5,041 bases of DNA from Deltaproteobacteria bacterium (GCA_030616835.1 JAUWWP010000229.1:1-5041); one strand, 5' to 3'. Shown: positions 1 to 4,808, counted from the stretch's first letter. The notes: a model not told the origin generated them from the sequence alone. Numbers and translations: made by a program.

Positions 1-22
1 CTCTGATCAAATCCCAATCCTT

Positions 23-53
23 CGAGACGGACTTCGTCCTCCTCAGGATCTCG
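23..53. repeat. Small three-way-junction-like inverted repeat
   Basis: An outer stem CGAGA (23-27) with TCTCG (49-53) encloses two small hairpins: GGAC-TTC-GTCC (29-39) and TCC-TCA-GGA (40-48). Only base 28 is left unpaired between them. The pairing is seen directly. A role is not evident; it is probably part of the degenerate repeat DNA of the left flank. Confidence 0.4.
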
Positions 54-327
54 GTTCTTTTCGTGTAATTCGTGGTTAAAATCTCAAGCTGCCTCAGGTA
101 GATAACATAGAGAAACAGAATTTTGAGAACTCCTGATGTTTTTTGGTTGACAGAGAAAGGGTGGTTTGTCAATATATAAAAACAACTGCTTGGAGGGCAA
201 ATAGCAGATATTTTGCAAAGATTAATGGGGAGATATTGCTCTCAGATGGGGCTACCGGGATAAGGTAGGAAATAAAATAGGAATTTATGTTTGGGGTTGA
301 TGTTTGAAGAAAAAGCAAAACAATAAA

Positions 328-332
328 AGGAG
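328..332 (+). promoter_or_regulatory. Ribosome binding site choosing the second of two ATGs
   Basis: AGGAG stands in front of two adjacent in-frame ATG codons at 336 and 339. It is 3 bases from the first and 6 from the second, so the second ATG (339) is the better placed start. Confidence 0.6.
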
Positions 333-338
333 ATAATG

Positions 339-539
339 ATGCAAAGGGAAGAAATTAAATATTTCACTCAAAATATTCTAAAGAAGCGGCTGGAACTACT
401 GGTTGGGAACAAATGGCAGGACAGGGATGAAATTGTAATAGCGATGGAAGAGCAAGACCGGATAAGAAAGAGGTTGAGTAGAAGATTAAAAGGTGAGGAA
501 GGCACGAGGATCATCAGGAGGATGAGGAAGTCTCAATAA
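339..539 (+). CDS. Small antitoxin-like protein of a VapBC-type module
   Basis: A 66-residue, highly charged, mostly helical protein rich in Arg, Lys and Glu. I do not recognise its family from sequence alone. The antitoxin call rests on context: its stop codon overlaps (TAATG) the ATG of a reading frame that begins like a PIN-domain toxin, the usual VapB-VapC layout. Its C-terminus (GEEGTRIIRRMRKSQ) also resembles the toxin-binding tails of small antitoxins paired with VapC, with a Gly-Glu-Glu turn followed by an Arg-rich amphipathic helix. No ribbon-helix-helix or AbrB fold is obvious at the N-terminus. The start at 339 is preferred over 336 because of the Shine-Dalgarno spacing. In a working module the antitoxin would bind and silence the toxin and repress its own promoter. 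Here the toxin is broken, so the gene may be an orphan. Coding status is likely; function is inferred. Confidence 0.55.
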   Translation: MQREEIKYFTQNILKKRLELLVGNKWQDRDEIVIAMEEQDRIRKRLSRRLKGEEGTRIIRRMRKSQ

Positions 540-589
540 TGGTTCTGGATACTTCGGTAATAGTTAAATGGTATCGAGAAGAAAGTTAG
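539..589 (+). pseudogene. vapC: Truncated VapC toxin (PIN domain start only)
   Basis: The frame opens MVLDTSVIVKWYREES and then hits TAG. This is the signature beginning of VapC ribonucleases: a hydrophobic strand ending in the first catalytic Asp (D4), then T-S-x-I/V-x-K-W. A complete VapC has about 130 residues with three further acidic positions, all missing here. Later sequence holds possible echoes in other frames, namely SIAEKYLRV (597-623) and INVIASHYF (646-672). These resemble the next helix and the strand before the second acidic region, but indels and stops separate them. The ATG overlaps the stop of the antitoxin-like gene, so translation was once coupled. The remnant cannot encode a nuclease. 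The identity of the opening is fairly secure; the downstream echoes are weak. Confidence 0.65.
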
Positions 590-709
590 GTTTTGTTCAA
601 TTGCTGAAAAATATTTAAGAGTCTGAGGCTGGAAGGTAGCTGGGCATAAATGTAATAGCCTCTCATTATTTCTAAAAATATCGTTTCCTTCCTCTTTAAT
701 ACCTCCTCC

Positions 710-900
710 TTTCCTCATTTTCCAATAAGAAATTTTAATTCAGCGACCGATTTTTTAGGGAAACTCCTATTCACTCAAGTGTAGTATAGTGTAGTAGATT
801 TAACTATACTCTAATCTATTTTGTTTTGAGTAGGGGTCAGAGATTTACTAAGTCACAAGTAGTCTTCCTTGCCCACACCCCTTTCCTTATCTTCCAATAA
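710..900. repeat. Imperfect direct repeat pair flanking an inverted repeat
   Basis: TTTCCTCATTTTCCAATAA (710-728) recurs as TTTCCTTATCTTCCAATAA (882-900), 17 of 19 bases identical and 172 bases apart. Between them lies the inverted repeat at 763-837. The layout resembles a degenerate small insertion, but the flanking sequences diverge at once and no mobile-element gene is present. Confidence 0.35.
763..837. repeat. Nested imperfect inverted repeat
   Basis: The inner arms are perfect: AGTATAGT (783-790) and ACTATACT (803-810), 12 bases apart. The outer arms are ACTCAA (773-778) with TTGAGT (826-831), and ACTCCT (763-768) with AGGGGT (832-837, one wobble). A TGTAGTA direct repeat with a 10-base period (780-786, 790-796) overlaps the left inner arm. 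It could be a decayed miniature element or a regulator-binding site; the sequence does not decide. Confidence 0.4.
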
Positions 901-931
901 ACATCTCATTTTCTGTTTAGTGGATAGGCGG

Positions 932-947
932 TTCCACCTGAGGCGAA
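932..947. repeat. Small palindrome, family TCCGCC-N3-GGCGGA, copy 1 (degenerate)
   Basis: TTCCACCTGAGGCGAA matches the copy at 4688-4703 in 13 of 16 positions and shares the shape of the copies at 3686 and 4486. The pairing arms are imperfect here. It sits in gene-free DNA upstream of the TPR gene. Confidence 0.4.
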
Positions 948-1019
948 GTAGGGGCGGACAGTATTGCGGCCTCTACATTCATCGGTCACGGCTGCCAAGT
1001 ATAGTCCCTTTGTAGCGGC
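948..1019. repeat. Set of three related inverted arms
   Basis: GTAGGGGC (948-955) pairs with GCCTCTAC (969-976) with one G-T wobble. GCCTCTACA (969-977) also pairs with TGTAGCGGC (1011-1019) with one mismatch. The central arm could therefore pair with either neighbour, giving two exclusive hairpins. The stretch is more G+C-rich than the DNA around it. It may be a degenerate dispersed repeat, or a leader of the following gene if transcription starts upstream. Confidence 0.35.
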
Positions 1020-1096
1020 TTGAAGCATTCTTTGAGGGAACTCCCGATTTCTCAGAAAATTGACTTATTTGCGTTCCTGTAGTAATTTTTAGGTCT

Positions 1097-4000
1097 ATGA
1101 GAAGATATAGTAACAAATACTTCCTGCCCACATTCCTAATACTTGTCTTTCTAAGTATATCTCCGATTGCGGCTGGTGTCGAAACCGAAGGGTCGGTTGG
1201 ATCCCCCTTAGGAGGAGAGGAAAGGCTCTTCGCCTTTGCCCGGAGCCTCTATCAGGATAAGCTCTATGATCTTGCCTCCGCGGAGCTTCAGGGTTTCCTG
1301 GAGAGGTATCCGGAAAGCAGCTTTAAAGAAGAGGCATTGGTTCTCCTGGCCAAGTCTCATTACTTCAGCGGCTCCCTTTCTCAAGCAAGGAATGATTTTT
1401 TCAAGATTCTGGCTGAATACCCCCGAAGCAAGTACCAGGAGGAGGTTCTCTTTTATCTGGGAGAATCGCTCTTTGGACTGAAAGATATTAATGAGGCCCT
1501 TGTTTATTATGAAAGATTATTGGTTGAGTTTCCGAAGAGCTCTTTCAAGGTATCCGTTATTGATCGAAAGAAACAGATCCTTTATCAGCAGGCAGTCGGG
1601 CTGTTTGAGTCTAAAAATTACCAGGAGGCCCTGGAGAAATTCCGTCAGGTTCAGAAGGATCCCTCCTTGGAGATACCGGGCGATGAGCTTCTGCTCAAGC
1701 TCGGTGATACCTATTTTCAACTCAAGAAATACAAACAAGCCGCAGGAAGTTACCAGGAGCTAATCTCGGGCCTCTCCGGGAGTCTGCTTTTGCCCAGGGC
1801 AGAGTTTCAACTGGCCTTAATTGCCTATCGAGGCCGGAAGTTTGCCCAGGCCGCTGAGCAGTTTAGATCCTTCATCGAGAAATATCCGGAAGGCCCCTTG
1901 ATCCCTCGGGCCCGCTACTCACTGATGTGGGCTCTCTATCATCAGGGAAAATTCAGGGAGGCATATCAATATGGAGTAGATAACAGCCTGCTTGAGGATT
2001 ATGAGCTCGCCTGGGAAGAGCCCTTGCTGAAAGCTAAGATTCTCCTGGCAGAAAAGAATTATCAGGAGGCCAAGGAGGTTTTGCAAGAAATCCTTTCCGC
2101 CTCAGAGGGACTGGAAGAGCCGTCCCTAGATGATATCCCTCTGGAGGCCCTCTGGCTTCTGGCTGAGGCTAACAGTGCGTTGGGTCTTTCCGAGGAAGAG
2201 ATGGAGATTTATCAGAGAATTAGCCAGGAAGCCGCAAACGCCGAAGATGCAATCAGGGCCCTGCTTTCTCTCGGGAAGAGCTACCTTTCCCGTGATAAGT
2301 ACCCGGAGGCGACCAAGGTCTTTAAAGAGATTATTGACCGGGACCCTTATGGGCCTTATACCTCCGAGGCCCAGTTCCTTCTGGGCAATTTGCACTTCGA
2401 GCTGAAGGATAGAAAATCGGCCTATTCCTTCTATCAGGATCTCCTCCGCAATTTCCCGGAGAGTCGGTATTTCCTGGAGGCCTACTTTCGTCTTGCCGAG
2501 ATCGAGCTTCTTGAGGGAAAGACTGCTGAGGCCCTGGTAAAACTCGAAGAAATCCGGGAAAGAGCTCCCCAGAGTCCATTTGCTAAAGAGGCCCTCTATC
2601 TGTCGATTGACGGCTATCTGCAGGAAGAGAAGTTCTCTCAGGCTCAAGAGGCCCTGCAGGTCTTCGTGACTACCTATCCTGAGGACCCGCGTTCAGAAAG
2701 GCTGAAGTTCCGCTTGGGGGAAATATATTACTCTCAGAGTGAGTATTCCCAGGGGATTATTGTGTTTGAGGAATTACTTAAGGAGGCTCCTTCGGAAGAC
2801 ATGAGGCCCGAGATCCAGTTCCAGATAGCCTGGGGTTATTTAAAAACCGGAGAGTATGAGCACTCCCTGAGGGAGTTAAACTCCATTGTCCAGGGTTATC
2901 CCCATAACCAAATAAATGAAAGGGCCCTTTTCTGGCAAGGATGGATCCTCTTCCAGCAAGAGAAGTACCCTGAATCTACTGAGGAACTGGGTAGGCTAAT
3001 AGAGCAGTATCCCCAAAGCGAGCTGAGGCCACTCAGCCTCTGGTTTCTGGCACTCAGCTCCAATCATCAGGAAGAATTTGACCGTGCCTTTTCTTTCCTT
3101 ACTGAGCTCCGAGCCCTCTCACCGGAGGAGAATTTTCCCGTCCGGAAAAAGATTGAGGAGTACTGTCAGGCAAAGGAGGATTATCAGGGCCTGCTGGAGC
3201 TTTCCGGAAGATTCTGGGAGAGTAATCCTGACCAGGAGCTCACTGCTGCCCGGCAACTGGAGAGGGCCAGAAGCTATTTAGCTAAAAAGAACTATAAGGG
3301 GGCACTAAAACTACTCAGAAAACTTAACCTCATTTATCTTCCCTCATCCCTTCAGGAAGAAGTGCTGTTTCTGCTGGCTAAGAGCTACCGGCTCGGAGAA
3401 GCTGTGGAGCTCAGTCTCCGGGCGGCGGAGCAGCTTTTAAAGATCTTCCCGGGGGGCAAATACGCTACTGAGGGGTTAATTTTAAAAGCAGAGATCTACC
3501 GTCAGGAAGGGGACTGGCGCCGAGCCTTGAACAGCCTGGATCAGATCCGCTATGAAGGTAAGGACTCAACTCGGGAGGCAAAGGCCCTTTATCTGCTTGG
3601 GGATTGCTATCTTAAGCTCTTCCAGGAAGATATGGCGAATAAGTCCTTCCTTAGGGTAATCGATGATTATCCGCCCTTGGACAAGTCCGCCTCTGGCGGA
3701 ACAGAAGGAATGGACCTGGCTCGCCTTCAGATCGGGCTTTTTTTCCAGAAAAGAAAACTGTATAATGAGGCTATTAGGGCCTTCTCTCAGGTAGTGGAGG
3801 GTTCAAAGCAGTCCCGGCTTCAGGCCGAGGCCCAATACTGGATCGGAGAGTGCTATGAGCTTCAGGAAAAGTTCGACCAGGCTATTCTCGAATACTTAAA
3901 GGTAACCTATCTGCACTCTGAGAATGAGGATTGGGCGATCACTGCCCGCTATAAGGCCGGGATTATCTGCGAAAAGCTGGGGAGATACGAGGAAGCCATA

Positions 4001-4108
4001 ACACTATTAAAAATGGTTGCCGATGAGGCTAAGGAGGACAGCCGGGGAAAGTTTGCCCGGAAGAAGGTTGAGGAAGTAGAGAAAATTCTGGAGGGGGATA
4101 AGAACTGA
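1097..4108 (+). CDS. Secreted periplasmic protein made of about 25 TPR repeats
   Basis: The 1003-residue product opens with a Sec signal peptide: Arg2-Arg3, a hydrophobic core at about 9-26, and likely cleavage near Ala26-Gly27. There is no lipobox Cys, so it is probably soluble in the periplasm or loosely envelope-bound. From about residue 43 to 990 it consists of helix-turn-helix units of the BamD/CpoB-like TPR type, with the pattern A-x-x-x-L-G-x-x-Y, then Y-x-x-A-x-x-x-F, then Y/F-P-x-S. The repeats are 37 rather than 34 residues: prolines fall at 417, 454, 491, 528, 565, 602, 639 and 676, and also at 72, 109 and 146. No catalytic domain is seen, so a scaffold or adaptor role is inferred. 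An in-frame stop at 1061-1063 limits upstream extension, and the signal peptide supports this ATG, although the Shine-Dalgarno is only AGG at 1091-1093. The PilZ gene follows after 19 bases, probably in the same operon. The family call is firm; partner and pathway are unknown. Confidence 0.9.
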   Translation: MRRYSNKYFLPTFLILVFLSISPIAAGVETEGSVGSPLGGEERLFAFARSLYQDKLYDLASAELQGFLERYPESSFKEEALVLLAKSHYFSGSLSQARNDFFKILAEYPRSKYQEEVLFYLGESLFGLKDINEALVYYERLLVEFPKSSFKVSVIDRKKQILYQQAVGLFESKNYQEALEKFRQVQKDPSLEIPGDELLLKLGDTYFQLKKYKQAAGSYQELISGLSGSLLLPRAEFQLALIAYRGRKFAQAAEQFRSFIEKYPEGPLIPRARYSLMWALYHQGKFREAYQYGVDNSLLEDYELAWEEPLLKAKILLAEKNYQEAKEVLQEILSASEGLEEPSLDDIPLEALWLLAEANSALGLSEEEMEIYQRISQEAANAEDAIRALLSLGKSYLSRDKYPEATKVFKEIIDRDPYGPYTSEAQFLLGNLHFELKDRKSAYSFYQDLLRNFPESRYFLEAYFRLAEIELLEGKTAEALVKLEEIRERAPQSPFAKEALYLSIDGYLQEEKFSQAQEALQVFVTTYPEDPRSERLKFRLGEIYYSQSEYSQGIIVFEELLKEAPSEDMRPEIQFQIAWGYLKTGEYEHSLRELNSIVQGYPHNQINERALFWQGWILFQQEKYPESTEELGRLIEQYPQSELRPLSLWFLALSSNHQEEFDRAFSFLTELRALSPEENFPVRKKIEEYCQAKEDYQGLLELSGRFWESNPDQELTAARQLERARSYLAKKNYKGALKLLRKLNLIYLPSSLQEEVLFLLAKSYRLGEAVELSLRAAEQLLKIFPGGKYATEGLILKAEIYRQEGDWRRALNSLDQIRYEGKDSTREAKALYLLGDCYLKLFQEDMANKSFLRVIDDYPPLDKSASGGTEGMDLARLQIGLFFQKRKLYNEAIRAFSQVVEGSKQSRLQAEAQYWIGECYELQEKFDQAILEYLKVTYLHSENEDWAITARYKAGIICEKLGRYEEAITLLKMVADEAKEDSRGKFARKKVEEVEKILEGDKN
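3686..3700. repeat. Small palindrome, family TCCGCC-N3-GGCGGA, copy 2 (inside the TPR gene)
   Basis: TCCGCC-TCT-GGCGGA is a perfect 6-base-pair palindrome read in frame as Ser-Ala-Ser-Gly-Gly (residues 864-868). It lies in a loop between two TPR units that is 8 residues longer than the protein's regular spacing, which suggests an in-frame insertion. Confidence 0.6.
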
Positions 4109-4115
4109 GTAGGGA

Positions 4116-4121
4116 AAGGAG
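4116..4121 (+). promoter_or_regulatory. Ribosome binding site supporting a TTG start
   Basis: AAGGAG stands 6 bases before TTG at 4128. No ATG or GTG lies at a suitable distance in this frame, so the spacing decides for the TTG start. It lies entirely within the 19-base gap after the TPR gene stop. Confidence 0.7.
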
Positions 4122-4127
4122 TAAACC

Positions 4128-4475
4128 TTGGAAGAATCCCTAGTTGAAAAGAGAAAACAACCCCGGGTTCCTATAGTTGTGCGGGTCATTGCGAACAGCA
4201 GTGGGGTTATGCAAACCTGTCTTTCCAATGATATCAGCCTGGGGGGGATGTTTCTTGAGACCAAAGAGCCCTTCGAAGTTGGGGAATTGCTTAGCCTGGA
4301 ATTCTCCCTTCCCGATATTAGCAGGATGTTTAATGTTAAAGCTAAGGTTATTCGGACGGTTGAAGAGGAACTGGATCGAAGGGAGATCATTATTGCGGGA
4401 ATGGGAGTAAGCTTTATAGAGTTTGACCAAGAAAGTAAGGGATTAATAAAGGATTTTGTTGAGAAAACAGATTAA
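4128..4475 (+). CDS. Single-domain PilZ protein, probable cyclic-di-GMP receptor
   Basis: A 115-residue stand-alone PilZ domain. Both ligand motifs are present: RxxxR near the N-terminus (Arg9, Arg13) and D/NxSxxG as Asp35-Ile-Ser37-Leu-Gly-Gly40. The following strands fit a PilZ barrel: F-E-V-G-E-x-L-x-L-E-F-x-L-P, then A-K-V-I-R-T-V, and near the end G-M-G-V-S-F-I-E-F. In the family these residues wrap the bound nucleotide, so this copy should bind cyclic-di-GMP rather than be a degenerate PilZ. There is no signal peptide or membrane segment, so it is cytoplasmic. It starts with TTG behind a good Shine-Dalgarno, 19 bases after the TPR gene, and is probably co-transcribed with it. It may act as an adaptor in motility, adhesion or polysaccharide secretion; the partner is not known. 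The domain call is strong; the pathway is inference. Confidence 0.9.
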   Translation: MEESLVEKRKQPRVPIVVRVIANSSGVMQTCLSNDISLGGMFLETKEPFEVGELLSLEFSLPDISRMFNVKAKVIRTVEEELDRREIIIAGMGVSFIEFDQESKGLIKDFVEKTD

Positions 4476-4513
4476 ACCCTGTTAGTCCGCCGGAGGTGGA
4501 TTTCTAATGGGGT
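4476..4513 (+). terminator. Long hairpin between the PilZ gene and the tRNA; possible weak terminator
   Basis: The outer arms ACCCTGTTAG (4476-4485) and CTAATGGGGT (4504-4513) pair over 10 positions with two wobbles. The inner arms TCCGCC (4486-4491) and GGTGGA (4495-4500) pair over 6 with one wobble and a 3-base loop. TTT (4501-4503) bulges out. The inner hairpin is copy 3 of the TCCGCC palindrome family. A proper U-tract is missing on both strands, so termination is uncertain. The place, between two convergent transcripts, fits a bidirectional stop or a repeat element. Confidence 0.45.
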
Positions 4514-4522
4514 AAATGGAGA

Positions 4523-4599
4523 TGGTCGGGGCGAGCCGATTTGAACGGCCGACCTCTTGGTCCCGAACCAAGCGCTCTACCAGGCTGAGCCACGCCCCG
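4523..4599 (-). tRNA. tRNA-Pro (anticodon CGG)
   Basis: Read on the minus strand, this folds as a complete tRNA. The acceptor stem is CGGGGCG/CGCCCCG (4599-4593 with 4533-4527), and the D stem is GCTC/GAGC with loop AGCCTGGTA. The anticodon stem is CTTGG/CCAAG with loop TTCGGGA, giving anticodon CGG at 4565-4563. The variable loop is AGGTC. The T stem is GGCCG/CGGCT (one wobble) with loop TTCAAAT. The discriminator base is A and the CCA end is encoded (4525-4523). The anticodon loop matches bacterial tRNA-Pro(CGG), which reads CCG codons. It converges on the PilZ gene and is served by the minus-strand promoter at 4703-4731, with a broken tRNA copy between promoter and gene. Any open frame over this stretch is an artefact. 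Confidence 0.95.
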
Positions 4600-4687
4600 A
4601 CGCTATATCCAACAATGAATGAGGATTTTTTCCGCGACCTTCCCGATTTCACATCGGGACGCTCTACCAGGCTGAGCCACGCCCCGA
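4573..4687. repeat. Exact 28-base direct repeat of the tRNA-Pro 5' half
   Basis: Positions 4573-4600 and 4660-4687 are identical over 28 bases and lie 87 bases apart. The repeat runs exactly from the base before tRNA position 1 to tRNA position 26. Sequence diverges immediately on both sides. Confidence 0.85.
4610..4687 (-). pseudogene. Broken tRNA-Pro copy upstream of the intact tRNA
   Basis: Minus strand. The 5' acceptor strand, D arm and position 26 are identical to the intact tRNA-Pro (4687-4660). The place of the anticodon arm is taken by a 7-base-pair hairpin, TCCCGAT-GTGAA-ATCGGGA (4659-4641), which has no proper 7-base anticodon loop with U33. The variable-loop AGGTC (4640-4636) is kept. 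The T arm is lost: GCGGA, an A-run and TCCTC replace the TTCAAAT loop and its stem. No 3' acceptor strand CGCCCCG or CCA follows before the next gene. It cannot be a normal tRNA. It lies just after a strong promoter, so it is probably transcribed together with the intact tRNA. The left boundary is the length expected for a tRNA, not an observed end. Confidence 0.7.
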
Positions 4688-4703
4688 ATCCGCCTAAGGC
4701 GAA
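4688..4703. repeat. Small palindrome, family TCCGCC-N3-GGCGGA, copy 4
   Basis: ATCCGCCTAAGGCGAA contains the perfect palindrome CGCC-TAA-GGCG (4691-4701). It lies between the minus-strand -10 box and the broken tRNA, around the expected transcription start. Confidence 0.5.
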
Positions 4704-4731
4704 TTATACGAAATTTTAAGAGAAATGGCAA
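4703..4731 (-). promoter_or_regulatory. Sigma-70-type promoter for the tRNA transcript
   Basis: On the minus strand, TTGCCA (4731-4726) is followed after exactly 17 bases by a perfect TATAAT (4708-4703). Transcription should start near 4696, just before the broken tRNA copy, and run through the intact tRNA-Pro. Confidence 0.8.
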
Positions 4732-4738
4732 TTATTTA

Positions 4739-4767
4739 TTGACAGATGTTTTAAATCGAAGTATTTT
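4739..4767 (+). promoter_or_regulatory. Sigma-70-type promoter for the outer-membrane protein gene
   Basis: Perfect TTGACA (4739-4744), 17 bases, TATTTT (4762-4767). The start is expected near 4774, giving a leader of about 35 bases. Its -35 box lies only 7 bases from the -35 box of the minus-strand promoter. Confidence 0.75.
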
Positions 4768-4786
4768 TTAAATCAATGATTTAAAA
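4749..4786. promoter_or_regulatory. Operator-like set of three TTTTAAATC motifs
   Basis: TTTTAAATC occurs at 4749-4757 and again at 4766-4774, with start points 17 bases apart, and in inverted form (GATTTAAAA) at 4778-4786. The second and third form a perfect inverted repeat with 10-base arms around a single A (4776). The first lies in the promoter spacer; the pair covers the -10 edge and start point. A bound regulator could block the promoter there. This is inference from arrangement, and the A+T-rich content raises the chance of coincidence. Confidence 0.5.
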
Positions 4787-4797
4787 CTATTTTCCTG

Positions 4798-4803
4798 AGG
4801 AGG
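4798..4803 (+). promoter_or_regulatory. Strong ribosome binding site
   Basis: AGGAGG, within GAGGAGGAAG (4797-4806), lies 5 bases before the ATG at 4809. It is far stronger than the site before the TPR gene, which suggests high expression, as expected for an abundant outer-membrane protein. Confidence 0.8.
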
Positions 4804-4808
4804 AAGCT

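Larger units (their letters stand above)
1..335. other. Non-coding, repeat-like left flank
   Basis: I see no convincing gene on either strand. The first 75 bases look like degenerate repeat DNA: a compact foldable segment at 23-53, then two TTCGTG units nine bases apart (60-65 and 69-74). On the minus strand these read CACGAATTACACGAA, a phrase I recall from dispersed non-coding repeats in many environmental genomes (recollection, not checked). Positions 147-152 (TTGACA) and 167-172 (TGTCAA) form a 6-base inverted repeat, and TATATA lies at 173-178. As a promoter the spacing of 20 is too long, so this is at best a weak promoter or operator. A TAAAAT at 273-278 could be a -10 box for the next gene, but it has no recognisable -35 box. 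Confidence 0.5.
590..1096. other. Gene-free, palindrome-rich interval
   Basis: No intact gene is visible. The first 80 bases may be decayed toxin sequence. The middle (710-900) holds an imperfect nested inverted repeat flanked by a 19-base imperfect direct repeat. Positions 930-1020 are richer in G+C and hold a small palindrome and three related GTAG/CTAC arms. Two weak promoter candidates could serve the next gene. One is TTCATC (978-983), 16 bases, TATAGT (1000-1005). The other is TTGACT (1060-1065), 17 bases, TAATTT (1083-1088), which would start transcription almost at the ATG. Neither is convincing. Confidence 0.45.

Noticed and set aside
147..178. Promoter TTGACA ... TATATA before the antitoxin-like gene
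   Set aside because: The spacer is 20 bases, too long for a good sigma-70 promoter; no better -10 lies at 16-18 bases.
533..718. Minus-strand 61-residue open frame over the broken toxin region
   Set aside because: No recognisable domain, low-complexity A+T-rich composition, and it overlaps the clear VapC opening on the other strand.
710..1019. CRISPR array
   Set aside because: Repeats are few, imperfect and not regularly spaced, with no spacer pattern and no cas gene.
1097..1180. Lipoprotein signal for the TPR protein
   Set aside because: There is no Cys after the hydrophobic core, so a lipobox is absent and an ordinary Sec signal peptide fits better.
2126..2647. Long minus-strand open frame (173 residues) inside the TPR gene
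   Set aside because: It lies fully inside the TPR gene, whose frame has a clear repeat pattern and signal peptide. The antisense frame shows no domain and no Shine-Dalgarno I could support.
4007..4390. Minus-strand open frames over the PilZ gene
   Set aside because: They are antisense shadows of a gene with intact RxxxR and DxSxxG motifs.
4610..4687. A second functional tRNA
   Set aside because: The anticodon loop lacks U33 and normal size, the T loop is missing, and no 3' acceptor strand is present.
4516..4719. Open frame on the plus strand across the tRNA region (67 residues)
   Set aside because: It is the antisense of tRNA-Pro and its broken copy; the repeated protein segment merely reflects the duplicated tRNA half.
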